Of a DNA stretch of 64,000 nt, positions 49,976-60,800 are shown in pieces. A program made the translations under genes and the position numbers. Below the pieces are notes generated by a model. That model made no database searches and was not told the DNA's origin. It saw nothing but the letters and a program-made list of their open reading frames with translations. This stretch comes from Poriferisodalis sp965208555 (GTDB lineage: Bacteria > Actinomycetota > Acidimicrobiia > Acidimicrobiales > Poriferisodalaceae), in contig NZ_OZ242342.1 of the NCBI RefSeq assembly GCF_965208555.1, positions 2,914,001 through 2,978,000 of the forward strand, in the 5' to 3' direction. Numbering within the stretch: position 1 is the first letter of the stretch; every line of letters begins with the position of its first letter.

Positions 49976-52605
49976 GCCGCCGGCTGCATCAGCCGCGCCG
50001 ACGGAGTGCCCGCAGCCGTGGCACGACCCGCTGGGCCGTCGGCGTCTTCTTGATGTTCACAGCGGTGCTTGCACCAGTAGACGCCGCCCGCCTGGCGGGA
50101 CCAGCCGACGACCTCCTCGGTACCCCACCGGCATACGCACAGACCCGAGGCATCGTGGACGGCACGCCTGAAAACTGCGCTGCGACTTACGGCGCCGACT
50201 GGGCAGAGCGCAACGAAGACCTGACGGATCCCGCAACGACCCCAGATCCTGATGACGTTGGTTCCCTTTGCGTGCTGGAAACTCTTGCCTGCCCCGATCC
50301 CTTGGTCATCAAGTTGCAATACCGAACACTGAACGGCAGTCACATCGGCACTTACAGATTGCCAGATGGTAGAGAGAGCATGTCCTTCGACTCGTTGACT
50401 TTCGAGAGGGCGCTGACTACTTTTCCGGCGTTCTGCGAAGCCATTGCAAGGGACAGCGACCCGGGAACCCATTACGAAGATTGCGACTTGCTGGACGAAG
50501 AGTTGGACGTCGTGCCGCCAGGTTCGTTGAACCCGGTAAAGGCCAGGCTCCTAGCGTGGGTCAGAGTCGTCGATCTGAGTCTCCAAGAGTGCCAGATGAT
50601 CGTGCCCGCGCGCTGTCCGCTATCGGACTCAGCTCAGTTGAACCGATCCGCCGGTGACGCTTGTCTCGCAGTCCAGCGTCGTACATGGAGTTGCACAAAC
50701 ATCAATGGAATAGATGGACTCGACGGCGTTCAAACGAATCATTTCGGCAAGTGCTACCTCAAGCGCGGCTCGTTGTCACCGTCCGATCCTCACGCTGCCT
50801 GCGACGGCAATCCGCCCCCGATTCCTCTCGTGTCATGCCGCGACTATGTCGGCGGGAACTTCATCGACTCTCCTGCGTCGCAGTCCTGCCCCGGATTCAC
50901 CTATGAACTGGCCGGCGTACTTCAGTCGTTTCGCGACTTCGCGCGTCATCCGCACTGGTGCCAATACAACCCAAGTCACCTCGAAGCCGACTGCCACGAT
51001 GACACGACGAGGTGCCGCTCCGGTAGCAACGCCTATTGCCTCAAGAGAGAAATCAGCGGAACGGGATGCGACGGTATCGCAGCGGCGCTGAACTGTAGAG
51101 ATCTACAGGCCCAATACCGCCCTGTCCAGCAGGCTGCCAATTCGGCCGCGGCAACCAGGGCTGAGGCCGAGGCGGCCGCGAGGGCTGACCGTAGCAACGT
51201 CGCTTTGCAGCAGGCTGCAGCTGCAGCTGCAGCTGCAGCTGCCACAGCCGCATCTACGGCTGCGATTGAAGCCGAGATCGTGTACGACGCCGGATGTGTG
51301 CCGTGCGTGGTGCTGCCGTTCCTCGGTGCTCCCGAGAATTGTCCGCAGACACTGAGAACAGTGCTTGCTGAACCTTCGAGCAATCCAGTCGACGACAGGC
51401 ATCACGCAGATACGCGCCTCCACAAGTTCGACTGGATGAACTTTCGAAACGAAAGAAGATGTGTCGGGAACGCGGGCGCGCCTGGTTGCGATTGGACGCG
51501 GCGTTGCGAAGACCCGCCAGGAGGGCAGCTTGCGTGGACATCGAGCACTTCTAATGGAATGGCACGGGTGGGATCCACGCTGACGATTCGTGTCGACGAT
51601 TTGACCGTGATGGACACTCGGAGGTACATCAGAGCCAGCACCCTTGGATCGCTAGCAGCAGCACTGTCCTTGAGCACGATCAATGAAATGCGTTATGCCG
51701 ACGGTTCCGTCCTTCGCACGCGTCTCTTGCCACGAAATGAGCAGGCTGGTATGCAGAGGACCAGCCTTATGGACCTCTTGGGTCAGGGTGAGTGTGTTGC
51801 CACAGCGTACCCGCGCATCTGGATCCGAATCGAAGAACTGTGGCCGGACGACAATCGCTCGGACATCATTGAGTTGTTTGGATTGGATGCAGTCAATTGG
51901 TGGGACGAGCTGCCGGACGACGACGCGAGGCGGTCTGTCACCGAGGCACAAGGCTATGAGTACATCGGCGTCACGGGCGGTTTGCATCCCAATAGCTCAG
52001 ACGCGGAATTGGAGCGGCATGAGCGCGTCAGTCGCACCGGCGAGGAGATTCCCTGCAATCTAGGTGATGATGTCTGGTGTCGTTGGGAACCGAAGCGCGC
52101 GGGTTATTTCCGTTTGACGGCAGAAGGTACTTGGAATATGGCGGCATTTCGCCAAGGGCTGCTGCGACGATGGCGTCCCGGAAGCAACGATGTGCGCCAG
52201 AGCATCGCAGGCATAACTCCGATTGGCACCGCGCTACAAGCGATGCTCGGGAGCGACGACGGAGATTGTTTAGGGAATAGCGCGACGGATTACGACTGTG
52301 TCATTGCCCATTTGGGAGTGCTCGGTCAGCCGCTTGTGGACATACAACAGCACTTTGCGGATATTGGCATTGATATCAGCTTCAACAGCATGAACAGATT
52401 GGCCACTATCCAACTACAACCGATCGGCTTACCCAGGGAATGGCTGTACTCACTGGCAGCCGACGAGGACATCTACGCGTGTCCGCCTCGCGACCCTCGC
52501 GCCACCTGCGGCGTGCACTCTCCCGCGTACAACTACACGGAGTCGGCGCCGATCGGGATTGCGGTGTATGAGGTGCGGACGGTCACTCGGCCGCCGAGCG
52601 ACTGA
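49972..52605 (+). CDS. Large secreted Cys-rich protein of unknown function
   Basis: 877 residues from ATG 49972. Signal peptide (TTRWAVGVFLMFTAVLAPVDA) and then about 30 Cys through the chain, fitting many disulfides outside the cell. An Ala-rich helix (about residues 385-440, with a run of Ala encoded by a GCTGCA repeat) splits two Cys-rich regions. No known domain, sortase signal or C-terminal membrane helix is seen. Base composition in 50.2-52.5 kb is less GC-rich than in neighbours and codon use is more relaxed, which suggests transfer or weak selection. It is convergent with the ABC operon. Confidence 0.75.
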   Translation: MSRRLHQPRRRSARSRGTTRWAVGVFLMFTAVLAPVDAARLAGPADDLLGTPPAYAQTRGIVDGTPENCAATYGADWAERNEDLTDPATTPDPDDVGSLCVLETLACPDPLVIKLQYRTLNGSHIGTYRLPDGRESMSFDSLTFERALTTFPAFCEAIARDSDPGTHYEDCDLLDEELDVVPPGSLNPVKARLLAWVRVVDLSLQECQMIVPARCPLSDSAQLNRSAGDACLAVQRRTWSCTNINGIDGLDGVQTNHFGKCYLKRGSLSPSDPHAACDGNPPPIPLVSCRDYVGGNFIDSPASQSCPGFTYELAGVLQSFRDFARHPHWCQYNPSHLEADCHDDTTRCRSGSNAYCLKREISGTGCDGIAAALNCRDLQAQYRPVQQAANSAAATRAEAEAAARADRSNVALQQAAAAAAAAAATAASTAAIEAEIVYDAGCVPCVVLPFLGAPENCPQTLRTVLAEPSSNPVDDRHHADTRLHKFDWMNFRNERRCVGNAGAPGCDWTRRCEDPPGGQLAWTSSTSNGMARVGSTLTIRVDDLTVMDTRRYIRASTLGSLAAALSLSTINEMRYADGSVLRTRLLPRNEQAGMQRTSLMDLLGQGECVATAYPRIWIRIEELWPDDNRSDIIELFGLDAVNWWDELPDDDARRSVTEAQGYEYIGVTGGLHPNSSDAELERHERVSRTGEEIPCNLGDDVWCRWEPKRAGYFRLTAEGTWNMAAFRQGLLRRWRPGSNDVRQSIAGITPIGTALQAMLGSDDGDCLGNSATDYDCVIAHLGVLGQPLVDIQQHFADIGIDISFNSMNRLATIQLQPIGLPREWLYSLAADEDIYACPPRDPRATCGVHSPAYNYTESAPIGIAVYEVRTVTRPPSD
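51214..51242 (+). repeat. GCTGCA hexamer repeat (4.8 copies) encoding poly-Ala
   Basis: Near-perfect tandem GCTGCA within the gene for the large Cys-rich protein; each unit encodes Ala-Ala. Copy number could vary without shifting the frame. Confidence 0.85.
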
Positions 52606-52628
52606 CGACCGCCTCCGACCGTGTCGAC

Positions 52629-53396
52629 CTAGTTCCGCTGGTCTCCGAAGCGCACCGCTGCTTCCATCGAGTCGAAGCGGCGCAGCACTTCCGACTCGAC
52701 GGCTCGCACCGCCGGGTCGTCAGGCCGCCGAGGTCGCTGCAAGTTCACCGGGATGTCGTCGAACACCACACCGCCGGGGCGCAGCATGAGGATGCGGTCG
52801 GCCAGCTCCACTGCCTCGCCCACATCGTGGGTCACGAACAGCGCCGTCTTGCGGGTGTGCAGCCAGATGCGCTGCAGGTAGTCGCGCAGCGACCGCCCCG
52901 TCAGCGCGTCCATGTGGCTGAACGGCTCGTCCATCAGCAGCACGTCGGGGTTCACCAGGAACGCCCGCGCAATGCCCACACGCTGCTGCATGCCCGCGGA
53001 GAGCTGCGCCGGGTACAGGTGCGCGACCTCGCTGAGGCCCACCATCGACAGGTAGAACTCGGCCTCGCGTTTGGACCGGTCCGACTTGCGGTTCTGGACG
53101 TACAGCATGTTGTCGAGCACGCTGCGCCACGGCAGCAGGCGCGGCTCTTGGAACACGTAGCCGACCTGTGCGGGCACGCCGTCCTGCACGACCCGCACCG
53201 CTCCCGCAGTCGGCTCCTCCACGCCCGCAACGATGTTGAGCAGCGTCGTCTTGCCGCTGCCCGACGGGCCCAGCACCGCCACGAACACGTTGCCGGTGAC
53301 CGACATGGACACGCCGCCCAGCGCCTGCACCTGCTGGGGGTACGTCGGCGTCGGCGGGTACACCTTGGTGAGATTCTCGATCAGGATGGTGGCCAT
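52629..53396 (-). CDS. ABC importer ATP-binding protein (TauB/SsuB/NrtD type)
   Basis: 255 residues. Walker A GPSGSGKTTLLN, Q-loop YVFQEPRLLPW, signature LSAGMQQRVGIARA (Met in place of the usual Gly), Walker B VLLMDEPFSHMDA and H-loop LFVTHDVGEAVELADRI. LPWRSVLDN and DEPFS(A/H)(L/M)DA are characteristic of the sulfonate/nitrate/taurine group. It is the last gene of the six-gene operon, 49 bases after the permease gene. Confidence 0.9.
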   Translation of the reverse strand: MATILIENLTKVYPPTPTYPQQVQALGGVSMSVTGNVFVAVLGPSGSGKTTLLNIVAGVEEPTAGAVRVVQDGVPAQVGYVFQEPRLLPWRSVLDNMLYVQNRKSDRSKREAEFYLSMVGLSEVAHLYPAQLSAGMQQRVGIARAFLVNPDVLLMDEPFSHMDALTGRSLRDYLQRIWLHTRKTALFVTHDVGEAVELADRILMLRPGGVVFDDIPVNLQRPRRPDDPAVRAVESEVLRRFDSMEAAVRFGDQRN

Positions 53397-53445
53397 CTCG
53401 TCCTTCCTCCGTCAGAGGCGTCAGCGAGCGCGCAGGTGCGAGCCC

Positions 53446-54333
53446 TCATGTGCCCTCGCCCTCGGCGAAGGTCAGCGTCGGCTGCTGCTGCCAGCGAGCC
53501 GAGATGCGCTCGAGCCGCCGCAGGACCAGCCAGTCGAGCAGCGTGATGAACACGACGAACAGCAGAATCCAGGCCACGAAGCCCGGGAAGCGCAGCGCGT
53601 CGTACCAGAACCTGGCGCGCCACCCCACACCCGAGGTGGCGCCGAACCACTCGACGATGAGCAGGCTGTTCCAGCTCGTCATGAACGCGAGCCGCACGCC
53701 GGTCACCGCGCTCGACAGCGCCCCGCCCACGAGCAGGTGCGTGGCACGGCGCATCCGCGGCACCCGGAACGCGTCGGACATCAGGCTGAGGCCCGGGTCG
53801 AGCGCCCGGATGCCCGAGCTGAGGTTGAACGCCATGAACGGCACCGCCGTCAGCACCACCGCAACGATCGGCGCCGTCGAGCCGAAGCCGAACCACAGCG
53901 AGGCGGCGAACGCCCACACCACCGACGGCAGCACCAGCAACACCAGCACGGTGTCGTTCAGCACCGATCGGAACCGCCGCGAGCCGCCGATCAGCAGGCC
54001 CAGCAGGGCACCCAGCGGAATGCCGACGGCCAGGCCGATGCCGTAGCGCTGCAGGCTGATGACCAGCGGCGCCCAGAACTCTCCCCGGATCATGCCGCCG
54101 TGCGAGCCGCCGCCCATCTCCACCCCGAGGAACTGGACCACCTCGTCGACGCCGGGCACCCGGTCGTTGATCGTGGTGAGGTACTGCCAGATGCCGAGCA
54201 GGATCGCCACCGCCAGCGCGTTGATGAACCAGGTCCGCCGTGTCCAGTGGGTCGCACGGTCGGACGGCCTCGGCGGGACGCCCGGCGACTGGCCGCCGCC
54301 GGGCATGACCGGGAAATCGGTTGCGTAGCTCAT
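53446..54333 (-). CDS. ABC importer permease 2 (TauC/SsuC type)
   Basis: 295 residues, six or seven membrane helices. The N-terminus MSYATDFPV is chosen because it overlaps the upstream permease stop (ATGA); an upstream extension in frame is shadow. The permease loop FRVPRMRRATHLLVGGALSSAVTGVRLAF corresponds to the EAA loop that contacts the ATPase. WNSLLIVEWFGATSGVGW matches the conserved substrate-channel region in this family. Confidence 0.88.
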   Translation of the reverse strand: MSYATDFPVMPGGGQSPGVPPRPSDRATHWTRRTWFINALAVAILLGIWQYLTTINDRVPGVDEVVQFLGVEMGGGSHGGMIRGEFWAPLVISLQRYGIGLAVGIPLGALLGLLIGGSRRFRSVLNDTVLVLLVLPSVVWAFAASLWFGFGSTAPIVAVVLTAVPFMAFNLSSGIRALDPGLSLMSDAFRVPRMRRATHLLVGGALSSAVTGVRLAFMTSWNSLLIVEWFGATSGVGWRARFWYDALRFPGFVAWILLFVVFITLLDWLVLRRLERISARWQQQPTLTFAEGEGT

Positions 54334-55184
54334 TGGGCCGGCTCCGCTGTCGCGAGCGAGACATGCGCCCCGCCGAACGCCCGGCGTTCGAGCTGGCGGA
54401 ACACGAAGTTCTCGAAGATGAACATCAGGCCGATGAACAGCGCCGTCCACGCCAGCATCCCGCGCACGTCGTAACTCTCGAAGCTGCGCCTGATCTGGAA
54501 GCCGACGCCGTCAGAGGATGCGAAGACCTCGGTGAGCAGCGTGATGCGCCAGGCCAGTGCGAATGCCTGCCGTGCGCCGCCGATCACGGCCAGCACCGAC
54601 GACGGCAGCAGCACCCCGGTGATGATCTGCGCCCGTGTGCGGGCGAACGACTCGCTCATCACGATGAGCCGGCGGTCCACCCCGGTGAGGCCCTGGGCGA
54701 CGCTGGACATCACATAGGGCGTGGCCACCAGCGCTGCGGTGAGCATCGGCCCCAGTCCCGAGACCCCGAACAGAATCAGCGCCAGGATCGCCAGCGCCAC
54801 CGTGGGGATGCTGACGAAGAACCGTGTGAGGCTGCCCAGCAGGCCCCGCCACCAGGCGCTGTAGGCGATCACCGTGCCCAGCACGATGCTGGCCACCAGC
54901 GCCAGCAGGCAGCCGGCGATCACCCGGAACAGGCTCGCCCACAGCGTCGAGCCGAAGCCGGCGCCGGTGACCACCTGCCACGCCTCCTGCCCCACGGTGT
55001 GCGGCGGCGGCAGCTGCTGGGTGCCCAGCACGAACTGCGAGAACAGGTACCACACGCCGATGAATGCCAGCCATCCGATGATCACGCCGAGGCGCAGGCC
55101 CCATCGGCCCATGACCGAGCGGCGCATCTCGCGAGCGGAGAGATCGGTGACGGCATCAGGCGTGACCGAGGTGTCGAATGCCAC
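54330..55184 (-). CDS. ABC importer permease 1 (TauC/SsuC type)
   Basis: 284 residues, GTG start. Six membrane helices (about 30-280). The EAA-like loop is SESFARTRAQIITGVLLPSSVLAVIGGARQAF, and WRITLLTEVFASSDGVGFQI is the conserved motif near the fifth helix. It begins three bases after the solute-binding gene and overlaps the next permease. Having two separate permease genes suggests a heterodimeric channel. Confidence 0.88.
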   Translation of the reverse strand: MAFDTSVTPDAVTDLSAREMRRSVMGRWGLRLGVIIGWLAFIGVWYLFSQFVLGTQQLPPPHTVGQEAWQVVTGAGFGSTLWASLFRVIAGCLLALVASIVLGTVIAYSAWWRGLLGSLTRFFVSIPTVALAILALILFGVSGLGPMLTAALVATPYVMSSVAQGLTGVDRRLIVMSESFARTRAQIITGVLLPSSVLAVIGGARQAFALAWRITLLTEVFASSDGVGFQIRRSFESYDVRGMLAWTALFIGLMFIFENFVFRQLERRAFGGAHVSLATAEPAQ

Positions 55185-55186
55185 GG

Positions 55187-56281
55187 CTACTCACCTCCTG
55201 CCGGAGTCGGGCGGTTTGTGATGACCGACGGCGCTATGGCGTCGGCGGGAAGCTGGCCGCGTTCGGTGAGACGCTTGACGGCATCGGCGTAGGCCCGGGC
55301 ATCGCCGCCGGTGAGATACACCGAGGGGGTGATCCAGTTGTGGCCGGTGATGTGGTGCGTCAGCCAGTCGACGTCTTGCTGGGTCTGCACTGACAGCAGC
55401 TCGGGATAGGCGGCGATCAGCTCGGGGTAGTGGGCATGCCAGTGGCCCACGGCCGTCTCCCACAGCTCCAGGAAGGCGCCGATCTCGTTGGGGTGGGCGC
55501 GGAACCATTCGCGCTCGGTGAGGAAGACCTCGCCCAGCAGCCGGTCGTTTGGCTGCCCGGACAGCTCGGCGTAGATCTGCGACGCCGACTTGCCGTCGTA
55601 GAGAGGCCGCAGCATCCCGCTGCTGAGGTTGGCGACGCTGGCGTCGGGCAGGCAGATGCAGGCGTCGGCGCCGCCGCGCTCGACGGTGTCGCCGACGCCG
55701 GAGGTGGCCAGGATGAAGTCGAAGTCGGGGCTTTCCTCGCTGAGATCGAGCGAGTGGGCCTGCTCGACGATCAGCGACCACAGCAGCGTCGAGCCGAGCT
55801 GGCTCTCCATGGCGATCTGGCCCTCGACCACCCCGGCGAAGTCGGTGGCCTGCGACGTGCGCTTGATGGCGGCGATCGAGCGGTCGCTGGCGTACTTGCC
55901 GATGATGACCGGGTCGCTGCCGAGACCCTCGGAGAACACCGGCACGTCGAGCGCGTCGATGAGGATGATGTCGGCATGGCCGCTGACCAGTGCGGTGAAC
56001 GGCCGGAACGGGTGGCTGGCCTCGATGCGCAGCCCGTGCTCGGCTTCCCACTCGGCGAGCGTCCCTGAGTCCACCAGCCACTGCCACAGCGGCTCGGAGG
56101 GCAGCGCGAAGCGGATCGTGTCGGCGTCGGCAGCCGGCGTCTGCGTTTCGGGCGGCACCTCGCCCGCGGGGGGCTGATTGCCGGCATCGGCCCCGCAGGC
56201 CGCAGCCGCCATCGCCGACGCGGCGAGCAGCAGCGTCGCCGCGCTGCGAACGACGCGCTTGGAGGTGAGGTTCTGCTTCAT
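55187..56281 (-). CDS. NMT1/TauA-like solute-binding lipoprotein
   Basis: 364 residues from ATG 56281. Lipobox near residue 29 (MAAAACGADAG). Then a Pro/Glu-rich linker and the type II periplasmic-binding fold: IRFALPSEPLWQWLVDSG, GLRIEASHPFRPFTALVSGHADIILIDALDVPVF and GQIAMESQLGSTLLWSLI. The ligand of this group includes taurine, nitrate and pyrimidine precursors; the real ligand is unknown. The ATG overlaps the stop of the upstream receptor gene. Confidence 0.88.
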   Translation of the reverse strand: MKQNLTSKRVVRSAATLLLAASAMAAAACGADAGNQPPAGEVPPETQTPAADADTIRFALPSEPLWQWLVDSGTLAEWEAEHGLRIEASHPFRPFTALVSGHADIILIDALDVPVFSEGLGSDPVIIGKYASDRSIAAIKRTSQATDFAGVVEGQIAMESQLGSTLLWSLIVEQAHSLDLSEESPDFDFILATSGVGDTVERGGADACICLPDASVANLSSGMLRPLYDGKSASQIYAELSGQPNDRLLGEVFLTEREWFRAHPNEIGAFLELWETAVGHWHAHYPELIAAYPELLSVQTQQDVDWLTHHITGHNWITPSVYLTGGDARAYADAVKRLTERGQLPADAIAPSVITNRPTPAGGE

Positions 56282-57882
56282 CCGTCCTCCCGGGGCACGT
56301 CGGCGGAAGGCTCCAGCCAGTCGGTCACGGCGCGCATGCATCCCCACTCGTCGAGCACGCAGCCGGGATCGGCCTGCAGCACCCGGAACCGGTCCGCGCC
56401 GGAGAAGTCGTCGGGCCCGAAGCCCAGGCGGCCGCCGAAACCGGCCTCGTAGCTCGTGGCGGCGAGCTGGGTGACGAACGCCTCGGTCGACGGCGGGCCC
56501 GAGATGCGCGACAGCGCGCTCAGCGTCACGTCGAGCGAGTCGCACGTGGCGACCAGCACGCTCCATGCGTCGGTGTGGTGGCGGTGCTCGAACGATTCCT
56601 CGTCCGGAGCGGCATTGCGCAGCCCGACGCAGCCGCGGTCCAGCTCGGTCTGCGGGTCGCCGGCGGCCCGGCGGGCGCTGACCAGGAAGAAGTTGTCTGC
56701 CTGCGCGGGCGGCGCGCCGGTGAGCGTGAGCGTGGCGCCTTGGATGTCGCTCGCGATCCAGCGGGGACGCCAGCCGATGCGCTCTGCGGCGCGCATCATG
56801 CGCCGCAGCTCGAACCAGGGCGCTGTGGCGAAGACCGCCACGACGCCGCTGTCGCGGTGCTCGACTGCTGCGTCTAGGTAGAACTGCTCGATCTCGCCCA
56901 GCACCGACCGCTCCGAGGCCGAGAGCCCCGACAGCTCGTTCGCCGCGGCGGCCTGCTCGGCAGTCGTCAGGTCGCTCTCGAGCAGCCGTACACGGTCCTC
57001 GGCGCCCAGCAGATCGAGTTGGCCGAACTTGCGCGGGACGTGGGTGATGGTGCCCGGGATGAACAGGGAGCTGCCCGTGACCATCTCCACCTGGTCGAAG
57101 TCGCGGCCGATGTTGTCCTGCCATGAGGGAGGCGCCCCCACCGGCGGGCCGTAGAGCAGGCCTGTCTTGTCGCCTTCGGCGAAGATCGCGGACCGTCGAG
57201 CCACCTCGATGCTGTTGGCCAGCAGATAGCCGGCGGTGCCGTCGTCGAGGAAGAGCCGGCCCCTGCTGCGCCGCTGCAGGCTGGCGGGCACCGATGCATA
57301 CAGGCCCAGCATCGGCAGCTCGGCTTCGACGGCGAGGCACTCCACGCCTCGCGCATCGCCGAAGAGGTTGATCACGACGATCGGCTCCACCACGGGCACT
57401 GCCCGGCACACCTTGTCGAACGACGACTCGGGGTCGGTCCAGCTCCACTGGTGGACGCTGACCTGCACGCAGCGGCCGTGAATGCCGCCGTTGGCGTTCA
57501 CCTCGGTGAGGTAGGCCGAGATGCCTCTCCACGGGTCCTCGATGACGAGCGACCCGAGACCCACCTCTTCGAATTCGCCCAGGTCAGGACCGAGGTAGGC
57601 GATGCGCACCGCCCTGGCGACGCTGCACTGGTCGGGGCTGAATGCCGAGAGGTCGCCGCCGGCGGAGGCGATGCCCGTGCCGGTCCGTGTCGCCAGCACA
57701 TCGGTGACCGCTTGAGGCTCGTTTGCGGCAGCACTGCCGGGCTCGGCCACCGGCTGGTCGGCGCCGCCCCCGCACGCCGCCGTGGTGAGTGCCACGGCGA
57801 CCACGCCGGCGAGCAGCCGCCGTGTCCGCCCGCGCTGGTTGCCGCAACGCCGGTGCCGGCGGCGCAGCGGCGTGAGGTTCAT
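56278..57882 (-). CDS. Branched-chain-type (LivJ-like, type I) receptor lipoprotein
   Basis: 534 residues from ATG 57882. Signal and lipobox (VAVALTTAACGGGADQ). The type I receptor fold: VRIAYLGPDLGEFEEVGLGSL, ISAYLTEVNANGGIHGRCVQV, GVVAVFATAPWFELRRMMRAAERIGWRPRWIASD. It is about 150 residues longer than LivJ. No LivHMGF-like permease is next to it; it lies between the LysM-protein gene and a taurine-type importer with four-base overlaps on both sides. It might be a second receptor for the importer or a sensor. Confidence 0.85.
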   Translation of the reverse strand: MNLTPLRRRHRRCGNQRGRTRRLLAGVVAVALTTAACGGGADQPVAEPGSAAANEPQAVTDVLATRTGTGIASAGGDLSAFSPDQCSVARAVRIAYLGPDLGEFEEVGLGSLVIEDPWRGISAYLTEVNANGGIHGRCVQVSVHQWSWTDPESSFDKVCRAVPVVEPIVVINLFGDARGVECLAVEAELPMLGLYASVPASLQRRSRGRLFLDDGTAGYLLANSIEVARRSAIFAEGDKTGLLYGPPVGAPPSWQDNIGRDFDQVEMVTGSSLFIPGTITHVPRKFGQLDLLGAEDRVRLLESDLTTAEQAAAANELSGLSASERSVLGEIEQFYLDAAVEHRDSGVVAVFATAPWFELRRMMRAAERIGWRPRWIASDIQGATLTLTGAPPAQADNFFLVSARRAAGDPQTELDRGCVGLRNAAPDEESFEHRHHTDAWSVLVATCDSLDVTLSALSRISGPPSTEAFVTQLAATSYEAGFGGRLGFGPDDFSGADRFRVLQADPGCVLDEWGCMRAVTDWLEPSADVPREDG

Positions 57883-60800
57883 CGGAGCCCTGCGGGATCG
57901 ATGCCGCCCGCTGCGGACCCGAACTGGGTGCCGCCGAGCTGAGCCAGCGTCTCGGGCGGCACGGCCCGGGCAGCGGTCATGGTGATCGAGATGGGATGCA
58001 CGACCGCGGTGCCGGTGTCGTCGACGTGGATGCGCCACGGCCAGCGTGCGCTCACTGCCGATGTGGCGCCCACCAGCGAGAGCCGCGACTCGGGCGCAGT
58101 GGCGACCTGGCCGGCACGCTGGATGAGCAGATCGTTGCCGGGGCCGATGACCAGCAGCTCGATCATGCCGTCGCCCGGGCCGTATGCGTTGGCCAGCAGG
58201 GTTTCGAGCTCGGGCGAGTCGTAGCTGGCGAAGCTGACGGCCTCCCAGCCGATCATGCCGGACGCGTTCTCGAATCCCACGGCGGTGATGCGCAGGTGGT
58301 CTGCCATCGGCGAGGAGCCGAGCGTGCCGACGATGGCGCCGAGCAGGCTGGCCGCGGGCGCGCTGGGCCCCGAGACGGCGAGGCAGCCGAGCTGCTCGAG
58401 GTTGAGCAGCAGCGGGCCCTCGAAGGTGTTGCCCACCGGCACCAGCGCAGGGCACAGCGACGGCCCCTGCCCGATGGCGCCGAGGTCTCGTGCGGTGACC
58501 CCTTGGGGCAGCTCCAGCACGAAGCCGCCCGAGGCCGACCGCCAGCCCGGCGGCGTGGGGATGGGCCGGTCCAGCAGCACTTCGAAGCCGTAGGTGCCCG
58601 ACCGCACCGCCAGCACGTTCGGCCTGGGACGCTGCTGGCCGACCGTGACGGCGTACAGGTGCCGCATGGCAGCCTCGATGAGCTCGAGCGATTCGCTGCC
58701 GGCGGACTGCAGCAGCGACTGCTCGATGGCGTCGGGCGCCCCCGCGGCACGCTGACTCTGCCTGCGGCGGCGTGCGAGCTGCCACAGAAGCATCGCGTCG
58801 CCGACCGCGGTCCCGGCGAGACTGCGGCCCACCGGAGAGGTTTGGGCCGCAGTCGTGAGCCCGCCGGGAGTGGTGCCGGTCACCGAAGGAAGGAAGTGAG
58901 GCACCCGGGGCGCCTCTGCCTCCGGCGGCCGCGGGGGCGCCTCGGCTGTGCTGGCGCCGGGCATGCCTGCGTACGGCGCCGATGGATCGAGGGGCGGGGG
59001 CATCGCCGGTGGCTCGTCGACCCACTCTTCGAAGGTGGGGGGCGGCTCGAGCGGCGCGGCTGCCGGGGGTTCCGCATACGCAGGCGGCGGCCCGTCCACC
59101 GTCGCTGAAGCCGGCGGCGCCTCGGGAAGTGGCGGTTCTGCCACCGGTGCCTCAGCGGGCGGCGGTTCTGCCACGGGCGGCCCAACGAGCAGCGATTCGT
59201 CGATGAACGGCTCGTCGACGAGCGGTTCCGCATCGGGCAGCTCGGGCTCAACATATGCGGGCTCGGCCGCCACCTCGTCGACAATCTCAGCGTCGACGAT
59301 GTCATCGTCGTGCGGCAGCTCGGCGGCCTCGATGGCCTCCTCGACTGCTTGAACCAGGCCGGTCAACTCGGCAGTGTCGACCACCGGCGGTGGAGCATCG
59401 ACGACATCTGCGGCGCCGGCCTCGGCTTCATCAGCGAGTTGTTCGACGATGTCGACAGGCGCATCGACGATGACCTCGACGTCGGCCTCATCAGCAACTT
59501 TCTCGACGATGTCGGCAGGCGCTTCGACGGCCTCTGCGGCTTCGGGAGCTTCGGGTTCGAGATCCTCGGCCGGGGGTGCCTCGTCCACCGGCTCGATCTC
59601 GAACGTGACACCGGCATCGGGCGGTTCGGCGAGAAGCGCTTGGAGCGGGTCGAAGTCTTCGACAACCGAGGTGTCAGGTTCAGACTCGACTGGCATCGCG
59701 GCTTCGAGGTCGACCGCTGGCTCGACGCTCTCCGCTGCCTCGGTTTCGTCCTCGTCGACGAGGTCTTCATCGAGTTCTGCCTGGTGCTCGTCGCTCGGCG
59801 CGTCCTCTGGGATCTCGACAGCGACCGGTTCGTCGAGGTCGGCTTCGACCTCGACGTCAGTCTCGACCTCGAGGTACACGTCCTCGATGTCGCCCTCGTG
59901 CTCGGTTGCTGCGGGCATCTCGAAGGCCGCCGGCGGCATCGGGGGCACGTCGGCATCGGGCGCTGCTTCGGTCTCAGAAGGCGCCTCGGTATCGCTCTCT
60001 GCGCTGCGAGCCGCAATCTGAGCGACATCGGGCAGTTCGATGCCGAGCGGCGACTGCTCGCCCTCGGGCAAGGCGCCCTGGGTGAGGCCGCGCCAGAACG
60101 GCACCACTTCCTCGGGCGACGGCTCGCGGCCCCAGGCCGTGTACAGGAACGTCTCGGCCAGCGTCCACAGGTACACCGGGTCGGGGCGGCCCCATGGCAG
60201 GGGATCGCCGGGCAGGGCGAGCGCAGCCCCCTCGGGCACCAGTTCGTCAGGATCGAGGTCGGCGATGCCGGGATAGGCCGCGTTCAGTGCCCGCAGCTCC
60301 GACCAGCGCTCGGGGGCGTTGAGGAACTGTGCGGCGACGCTGCGCAGCGTGTCCTCGGTGCGGGCGATGTAGTACCCCCGCACCGGCACCACCATGGGCG
60401 GCTCGTGCTGAGCCGGAGCGATCTCGCTCGACGGCGCTTCGGCCGGCAGCGCGATCTCGCCTTCGCTGACATCGTCCGGTACCGCATCCTCGGCCGCCGC
60501 GTCTGCCGCATCGTCGCCAACGTCGAACTCTTCCGGCGCGGCATCTGCGAGGCCGTCGTCGGCGGGGCCGATCTGCTCGGGTTCGGCATCCGCGACAGCG
60601 TCGTCGGCGTCGAAGTCGATGAGCGGTTCGGGCGGTTGGCCGTCGCCATTGTCGAAGCTGATGCCCGGCTCGGCGCGGGGCGTGGCTGCCATGGGCGGCA
60701 TCCACGGCGATGGTTCCTCCGTCGCCGATTCGGCCGATGGGTCGGCCAGCGCATCTTCCGCGACCGCCTCGTCGTCTGCCGATGCCTCGCTTGCAGGCTC

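Noticed and set aside
56282..59025. Long upstream extensions of the two solute-binding-protein frames on the minus strand
   Set aside because: The extra N-terminal parts overlap other genes and are Arg/Ala-rich shadow; both real proteins begin at signal peptides with ATG starts that overlap the preceding stops.
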